Below are positions 57,601 through 64,000 of a stretch of 64,000 nucleotides of DNA, piece by piece. The stretch spans positions 1,501,585 through 1,565,584 of the forward strand of contig JAQNBH010000003.1 of assembly GCA_028752905.1 (NCBI GenBank). The letters are read 5' to 3'. The notes under the pieces are model-generated. The model worked only from the letters and a program-made list of their open reading frames with translations. It was not told the origin of the DNA and ran no database searches. A program made the translations under genes and the position numbers. The first letter of the stretch is position 1; each line of letters starts with the position of its first letter. This DNA is from Cladorhizidae sp. MBARI D1340-BT2. Its lineage: Eukaryota > Porifera > Demospongiae > Poecilosclerida > Cladorhizidae.

Positions 57601-60600
57601 ATACTCTGAGCGGGTGACAGCCAAGGTGGACACATACTCTGAGCGGGTGACAGCCAAGGTGGACACATACTCTGAGCGGGTGACAGCCAAGGTGGACACA
57701 TACTCTGAGCGGGTGACAGCCAAGGTGGACACATACTCTGAGAGGCTGACAGCCAAGGTGGACACATACTCTGAGTGGGTGACAGCCAAGGTGGACACAT
57801 ACTCTGAGCGGGTGAGAGCCAAGGTGGACACATACTCTGAGCGGGTGACAGCCAAGGTGGACACATACTCTGAGCGGCTGACAGCCAAGGTGGACACATA
57901 CTCTGAGTGGGTGACAGCCAAGGTGGACACATACTCTGAGCTGGTGACAGCCAAGGTGGACACATACTCTGAGCGGGTGACAGCCAAGGTGGACACATAC
58001 TCTGAGTGGGTGACAGCCAAGGTGGACACATACTCTGAGCGGCTGACAGCCAAGGTGCACACATACTCTGAGTGGGTGACAGCCAAGGTGGACACATACT
58101 CTGAGCGGCTGACAGCCAAGGTGCACACATACTCTGAGTGGGTGACAGCCAAGGTGGACACATACTCTGAGTGGGTGACAGCCAAGGTGGACACATACTC
58201 TGAGCGGGTGACAGCCAAGGTGGACACATACTCTGAGTGGGTGACAGCCAAGGTGGACACATACTCTGAGCGGCTGACAGCCAAGGTGCACACATACTCT
58301 GAGTGGGTGACAGCCAAGGTGGACACATACTCTGAGTGGGTGACAGCCAAGGTGGACACATACTCTGAGCGGGTGACAGCCAAGGTGGACACATACTCTG
58401 AGTGGGTGACAGCCAAGGTGGACACATACTCTGAGCGGGTGACAGCCAAGGTGGACACATACTCTGAGCGGGTGACAGCCAAGGTGGACACATACTCTTG
58501 AGTGGGTGACAGCCAAGGTGGACACATACTCTGAGCTGGTGACAGCCAAGGTGGACACATACTCTGAGTGGGTGACAGCCAAGGTGGACACATACTCTGA
58601 GCGGGTGATAGCCAAGGTGGACACTTACTCTGAGCGGGTGACAGCCAAGGTGGACACATACTCTGAGCAGGTGACAGCCAAGGTGGACACATACTCTGAG
58701 CGGGTGACAGCCAAGGTGGACACATACTCTGAGCGGGTGACAGCCAAGGTGGACACATACTCTGAGCAGGTGACAGCCAAGGTGGACACATACTCTGAGT
58801 GGGTGACAGCCAAGGTGGACACATACTCTGAGCTGGTGACAGCCAAGGTGGACACATACTCTGAGAGGCTGACAGCCAAGGTGGACACATACTCTGAGTG
58901 GGTGACAGCCAAGGTGGACACATACTCTGAGCGGGTGACAGCCAAGGTGGACACATACTCTGAGCAGGTGACAGCCAAGGTGGACACATACTCTGAGCGG
59001 GTGACAGCCAAGGTGGACACATACTCTGAGCGGGTGACAGCCAAGGTGGACACATACTCTGAGCAATACTTCAGTGTACTGTATAATTACTGACATCTGA
59101 CTGGTTGCAGCTAGACAGGTGTAACAATCTGTTGGTTATTAACTTGTGATTAAGCTACAGTAGTTGACCTTATATGGTGGTATCTGAAAGGGGGACCTGG
59201 AAGCCTATATAAGGGGGACCTGGAAGCCTATATAAGGGGACCTGGAGGCCTATATAAGGGGACCTGGAAGCCTACATAAGGACCTGGAAGCCTATATAAG
59301 GACCTGGAAGCCTATATAAGGGCATGGAAGCCTATATAAGGGGACCAGGGAACCCAACCTATTCTGGTGCTAGGTCATAATTGTGAATGTTGTAAATGCT
59401 AGAACCCAACCTATTCTGGTGCTACAAGGTCATAATTGTGAATGCTATGTGCACAGTCATAATTCCAAATCACCATTATCAATCAGACTGAGGCAGATTG
59501 TGGACAGATGATAGACTAGACACAGTAGACAGGTGGGGGAAGGATTTGAGACAAGTCCTTACCTCGACACACACACACACACACACACACAGAGAGAACT
59601 TGGCAAAAGCAATTAATAGAATCAATAGAATCAAAACAAACAAAATTTTCAGTCAGCAGATTAATCAGCACATAACTTCCGCTCTTACCTCCAAATAGAG
59701 CTCCCCCAGGCATGGCTACTCTCCACTGACAATGATAGATGCCAGATATGGGTGGGGTCTTCATCTCCATGGAAATGGTGGTCTCTTGACCCGGGGATAG
59801 GTTGGGGAGGTGCATGTGACGTAAACTACACAACTCTCCTCCTCCTTTCAGCGCCAGATGCACACCCAGGGGCCACACTATACTACCTGAGGAGGGCAGA
59901 GAAGGGAAGAGAGAGGACATTCACAAGTATCCTCACACTCAGCTTTGCCAAAACACAATGGCATTTTAGGGGGAGGCATTTTAGGGGAGGCATTTTAGGG
60001 TGAGGGGAAGAGAACACCCCCCCTCACGCCAAAAGGTCAAATTGGGAATATATATAGGGGGAAAGGGTGTGGCCTCATCAGAGCTCCTTCAACTCTCTCA
60101 CACACCCCACCCCTATATTTTGGTTATGCCGATACACCAGATCTATACAAATAATTGCAAGTATCCGACCAGAGGGGACAGGAGGCCGTACACAACTGAT
60201 CTCACTTCCGCTTGGGTGTGGCACATGCTTGTACCGCATATAAAGCCAGCTGCAAACTATTTGAGGGCGAACATTAGAGGGTGAACACTTAGAGGGCAAA
60301 CACTATTAGAGGGCAAACACTATTAGAGGGTGAACACCATTCACTATTAGAGGATGAACACTTAGAGGGAAAACACTATTAGAGGGTGAACACCATTTAC
60401 TATTAGAGGGTGAACACTTAGAGGGCAAACACTATTAGAGGGTGAACACCATTCACAGGGTGAACACTTAGAGGGCAAACACTATTAGAGGGCAAACACT
60501 ATTAGAGGGTGAACACCATTCACTATTAGAGGATGAACACTTAGAGGGCAAACACTATTAGAGGGTGAACACCATTTACTATTAGAGGATGAACACTTAG

Positions 60601-63600
60601 AGGGCAAACACTATTAGAGGGAGAGCATATTAGAGGGTGAACACCATTCACTATTAGAGGGTGAACACTTAGAGGGCAAACACTATTAGAGAGTGAACAC
60701 CATTCACTATTAGAGGGTGAACACTTAGAGGGCAAACACTATTAGAGGGTGAACACCATTCACTATTAGAGGGTGAACACTTAGAGGGCAAACACTATTA
60801 GAGAGTGAACACCATTCACTATTAGAGGGTGAACACTTAGAGGGCAAACACTATTAGAGAGTGAACACCATTCACTATTAGAGGGTGAACACTTAGAGGG
60901 CAAACACTATTAGAGGGTGAACATTCACTATTAGAGTGTGAACACTTAGAGGGCAAACACTATTAGAGGGAGAGCATATTAGAGGGTGAACACCATTCAC
61001 TATTATAGGGTGAACACCATTCACTATTAGAGTGTGAACACTTAGAGGGCAAACACTATTAGAGGGTGAACACCATTCACTATTAGAGGGTGAACACTTA
61101 GAGGGCAAACACTATTAGAGGGTGAACATTCACTATTAGAGTGTGAACACTTAGAGGGCAAACACTATTAGAGGGAGAGCATATTAGAGGGTGAACACCA
61201 TTCACTATTAGAGGGTGAACACCATTCACTATTAGAGTGTGAACACTTAGAGGGCAAACACTATTATAGGGTGAACACCATTCACTATTAGAGTGTGAAC
61301 ACTTAGAGGGCAAACACTATTATAGGGTGAACACCATTCACTATTAGAGGGTGAACACTTAGAGGGCAAACACTATTATAGGGTAAACACCATTCACTAT
61401 TAGAGGATGAACACTTAGAGGGCAAACACTATTAGAGGGAGAGCATATTAGAGGGTGAACACCATTCACTATTAGAGGGTGAACACTTAGAGGGCAAACA
61501 CTATTAGAGGGTGAACACCATTCACTATTAGAGGATGAACACTTAGAGGGCAAACACTATTAGAGAGTGAACACCATTCACTATTAGAGTGTGAACACTT
61601 AGAGGGCAAACACTATTAGAGGGTGAACACCATTCACTATTAGAGTGTGAACACTTAGAGGGCAAACACTATTATAGGGTGAACACCATTCACTATTAGA
61701 GGGTGAACACTTAGAGGGCAAACACTATTAGAGAGTGAACACCATTCACTATTAGAGTGTGAACACTTAGAGGGCAAACACTATTAGAGGGTGAACACCA
61801 TTCACTATTAGAGGGTGAACACTTAGAGGGCAAACACTATTAGAGAGTGAACACCATTCACTATTAAGAGTGTGAACACTTAGAGGGCAAACACTATTAT
61901 AGGGTGAACACCATTCACTATTAGAGGGTGAACACTTAGAGGGCAAACACTATTATAGGGTGAACACCATTCACTATTAGAGGGTGAACACTTAGAGGGC
62001 AAACACTATTAGAGGGCAAACACTATTAGAGGGCAAACACTATTAGAGGGCAAACACTATTAGAGGGTGAACACCATTCACTATTAGAGGGTGAACACTT
62101 AGAGGGCAAACACTATTAGAGAGTGAACACCATTCACTATTAGAGTGTGAACACTTAGAGGGCAAACACTATTAGAGGGTGAACACCATTCACTATTAGA
62201 GGGTGAACACTTAGAGGGCAAACACTATTAGAGGGTGAACACCATTCACTATTAGAGGGTGAACACTATTAGAGAGAACATATTAGAGGGTCAACACCAT
62301 TGCAGAACACTATTATAGAATGACCACCATTAGGGACAAACAGTATCAGAGGGCAAATGCTATTAAAAGTGATTAGAAAGAATATGGTAGGGCAATAACA
62401 TGCTAGGTCAAGGTACAAACACACCATAGTCACATGACCTCAAAGCCTGGGATAATAGGTCAAAGTACAAACACACCACAGTCACATGCCCTCAAAGCCT
62501 GGGATGCTAGGTCAAGGTACAAACACACCACAGTCACATGACCTCAAAGCCTGGGTTGCTAGGTCAAGGTACAAACACACCACAGTCACATGACCTCAAA
62601 GCCTGGGATGCTAGGGCAAGGTACAAACACACCACAGTCACATGACCTCAAAGCCTGGGATGCTAGGGCAAGGTACAAACACACCACAGTCACATGACCT
62701 CAAAGCAGGGTAAGGTACAAACACACCACAGTCACATGACCTCAAAGCCTGGGATGCTAGGGCAAGGTACAAACACACCACAGTCACATGACCTCAAAGC
62801 CTGGGATGCTAGGTCAAGGTACAAACATACCACAGTCACATGACCTCAAAGCCTGGGATGCTAGGTCAAGGTACAAACACACCACAGTCACATGACCTCA
62901 AAGCCTGGGATGCTAGGGCAAGGTACAAACACACCACAGTCACATGACCTCAAAGCCTAGGATGCTAGGTCAAGGTACAAGCACAGTCACATGCATTCAA
63001 AGCCTGGGACCTCAACTTCGTAAATTCATGAGGTCACCGTCCGAAGTAGTCGCGAAGTGATATTTGAAAACCTCAAACTCTCTGTAGAGCTTTAGTGCTG
63101 TAAAATCTGTTCCTCAACCAGGAAAGCCTGCTAGAGATGTGTGGGGGCAGAATAAAAAGATTCCCTCAACCAGGAAAATCTGCTAGAATGTGTGGGGGCA
63201 GAATAAAAAGATTCCTTCGACCAGGAACATCTTAGAATATGTGGGGGCAGAATAAAAAGATTTCCTCGACCTGCTAGAATGTGTGGGGGGCATAATAAAA
63301 AGATCAGGGAAATCTTCTAGAGATGTGTGGGGGCATAATAAAAGAGATTCCCTCGACCAGGAAAATCTGGGGGCAGAATAAAAAGATTCCCTTGACCAGG
63401 GAAATCTGCTAGAATGTGTGGGGCAGAATGAAAAGATTTCCTCGACCAGGGAAATCTGCTAGAGATGTGCGGGGGCAGAATAAAAAGAAGAGTGAAAAGT
63501 GATTGGTGCAGTGTTAAAAAACTTGAAAGACCGAAAGACATTTAGAACACCTACACCCACACTGAAGTATAATTCTTTCTCTTGCATTGCTCAGAAGTTC

Positions 63601-64000
63601 CATTACATCTCCATGGTGATGCTTAGAAAATAGTCTGGGGGAGCAAATGGAGGAATCTGGATTCTAAGGGGCGTGACCATGATGGTTAAGATGTGACATA
63701 ATACAATTTCCAAGGAGGGTGGGCTAAAAGATTCTCCTCTCACCTCCCACCCCCCTCCTCTGATTGGTGTGTGTGGGTGTGTGTGCATAGTGCATAACAT
63801 GAGCCACAATACCCTGGCAGTAATTAGTAGCTATACCAGTATTTCTGAGTGTCCAGGTTTCAGTAAATATTGTATTTGGTGAGAGACTAAGTGAAGCAGC
63901 TGCAGGTTGACCTCCTTGACCTCTGCGTCCCACCAGCGTTACCCCTGGCAACACTCCGGTCTCACTGCTATAGTGGTCATAGTATGCACCCACTGCAGCC
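51154..64000 (-). CDS. ILRUN: ILRUN (C6orf106)-type protein, 3' part of gene (3 exons visible)
   Basis: Minus-strand exons 63837-64000 (enters from the right edge), 59689-59886 and 51154-51653 join with matching phase-1 GT-AG introns. ILRUN is a nuclear/cytoplasmic regulator; in vertebrates it restrains IRF3/p300-dependent antiviral and inflammatory transcription. The visible protein begins AAVGAYYD, the end of the UBA-like domain. It is followed by an NBR1-like four-tryptophan domain with all four Trp contexts present: TETWTLRNTG, SIVWPLGV, YHCQWRV and DPVWLMV. Next comes VQQLSSF and NPFGNP, matching the QQLSSF and NPF motifs of human ILRUN, then a Ser/Thr/Asn-rich disordered tail. The UBA N-terminus lies outside the window. 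The gene converges with PRMT1, with 1.45 kb between the two stop codons. Introns of 8.0 and 3.9 kb are repeat-filled. Confidence 0.88.
51654..52449. other. ILRUN intron, unique part
   Basis: No exon or element was recognised between the last-exon acceptor and foldback element B. Confidence 0.5.
52450..53092. mobile_element. Foldback element B
   Basis: The arms of about 310 bp are inverted around a centre near 52785. It shares blocks with element A (AGAGCTCCGTAGATT, CAAAAGA..GCACACA, TTCCTC.AGCCA.TGG). It lies in the long ILRUN intron, 50 bp left of a piggyBac. Diverged relatives occur in both 1.1 kb direct repeats and at 20690-20960. Confidence 0.85.
53145..55651 (+). mobile_element. piggyBac element with deleted catalytic core
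   Basis: It is bounded by TTAA (53141-53144 and 55652-55655). The left terminus is CCGATTAAGCGCC and the complement of the right terminus is CCGATTGCACGCC. It is 2507 bp long and inserted in the long ILRUN intron, beside foldback element B. It encodes one spliced ORF. Confidence 0.88.
53367..54919 (+). CDS. piggyBac-derived protein lacking DDD core, intact ORF
   Basis: Exon 1 (53367-53532) and exon 2 (53790-54919) splice at T|GTAAGT and CCTACAG, giving 431 aa without a stop. Order: acidic Ser/Asp leader; an RG/GS-rich tract (VVRGRGGRGSTGRGRGGRG) and three copies of RASGTGS-like sequence; the start of the transposase domain (FYLFFTLEVWELLVAETN, EMKAFVGMLIIMGV, LELYWSTN); then a jump to the region after the third catalytic Asp (NSFILF); and a Cys-rich C-terminus (CCAKKRCVVC, CCFCKVPLC). 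About 200 residues holding the three catalytic Asp are gone, yet the frame is kept. It cannot transpose by itself; it could still bind ends or chromatin. Confidence 0.78.
55656..56384. other. ILRUN intron, unique part
   Basis: It has a short direct repeat (AGTGATAATGATTA, two copies near 55735) and a duplicated segment near 56230-56300 (AGCACCTCCTCCCTGACCAT, two copies). No gene is seen. Confidence 0.5.
56385..56560. repeat. CACAACACT-type repeat, about 24-bp unit
   Basis: The unit is about ACACCACACCTACAACACTTGC, 7-8 irregular copies. Confidence 0.85.
56655..59066. repeat. Minisatellite, 33-bp unit, about 73 copies
   Basis: The unit is GTGACAGCCAAGGTGGACAC ATACTCTGAGCGG. Three CTCTTGAG insertions (57209, 57374 and 58498) shift the frame. 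Because 33 is divisible by 3 the array is open in several frames (866 aa on the minus strand). It lies wholly inside the long ILRUN intron. Confidence 0.96.
59185..59345. repeat. 22-bp repeat, about 8 copies
   Basis: The unit is GGGGACCTGGAAGCCTATATAA, with shortened copies. Confidence 0.92.
59689..59886 (-). CDS. ILRUN: ILRUN FW-domain exon
   Basis: This 198-nt exon encodes SIVWPLGVHLALKGG, the PGQETTISMEMKTP strand and IYHCQWRVAMPGGALFG. The acceptor is CTCCTCAG and the donor GGAG|GTAAGA, phase 1 at both ends. Confidence 0.9.
60255..62300. repeat. Minisatellite, 56-bp compound unit, about 36 copies
   Basis: The unit is AGAGGGTGAACACTTAGAGG GCAAACACTATTAGAGGGTG AACACCATTCACTATT, itself built from three related submotifs around TAGAGGG. 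A block containing GGGAGAGCATATTAG recurs. ILRUN intron. Confidence 0.95.
62395..62995. repeat. Minisatellite, 52-bp unit, about 12 copies
   Basis: The unit is CTAGGTCAAGGTACAAACAC ACCACAGTCACATGACCTCA AAGCCTGGGATG. Confidence 0.95.
63110..63490. repeat. Minisatellite, about 55-bp unit, 7 copies
   Basis: The unit contains GATTCCCTCGACCAGGAAAA TCTGCTAGAATGTGTGGGGG CAGAATAAAAA, with indels. Confidence 0.9.
63837..64000 (-). CDS. ILRUN: ILRUN exon (cut by window edge)
   Basis: It encodes the end of the UBA-like domain (AAVGAYYD) and the first strand of the FW domain (FTETWTLRNT). The donor is G|GTATAG, phase 1. The 5' part lies beyond base 64000. Confidence 0.85.

Noticed and set aside
56496..59096. 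866-aa and other very long open frames in the 33-bp array
   Set aside because: They come from a unit length divisible by 3, are open on both strands at once, and lie inside an ILRUN intron with frame-resetting insertions.

Overview
The window looks like nuclear DNA of an animal. It has spliced genes with GT-AG introns, DNA transposons of the hAT, piggyBac, Harbinger and Kolobok/Mutator types, LINE-like fragments, and very many minisatellites. Nothing is prokaryotic. The mix of elements and the repeat-swollen introns would fit a sponge or another early-branching invertebrate, but that placement is an inference and is weak.

Three host genes can be assembled exon by exon. (1) Minus strand, 862-10561: the first three exons of a PX-domain (phosphoinositide-binding, sorting-nexin-like) protein, continuing off the left edge. 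(2) Plus strand, 27984-49700: a complete ten-exon PRMT1-type protein arginine methyltransferase of 399 aa, with every splice phase consistent. (3) Minus strand, 51154-64000: the last three exons of an ILRUN (C6orf106)-type protein with an NBR1-like four-tryptophan domain, entering from the right edge. PRMT1 and ILRUN converge. No operon-like coupling is present.

Layout. 1-10.6 kb: PX gene, whose introns hold a Harbinger element, a probable piggyBac remnant, a LINE fragment and several minisatellites. 10.6-15.9 kb: a 1.1 kb direct duplication around a Kolobok/Mutator-like transposon with an intact 612-aa two-exon transposase. 15.9-27.9 kb: gene-poor transposon graveyard (two LINE tails, a piggyBac relic, a hAT inserted in a CA-rich array). 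28-49.7 kb: PRMT1, whose introns carry a small TIR element, a 3.55 kb hAT, a foldback element and a 3.3 kb array of a 28-bp unit. 50-64 kb: ILRUN, with another foldback element, an internally deleted piggyBac and four more large arrays. By eye, tandem repeats make up roughly a third of the window.

The most interesting signal is that many tandem arrays start at splice sites. Donor sequences are copied in tandem after PRMT1 exons 7 and 8 and PX exon 2. Acceptor pyrimidine tracts have expanded to hundreds of bases before PRMT1 exon 9 and PX exon 3, and to a small array before PRMT1 exon 2. Three transposons have also landed inside tandem arrays. The Kolobok locus shows an occupied and an empty copy of the same 1.1 kb flank side by side, which is either a recent duplication or two haplotypes joined in the assembly.
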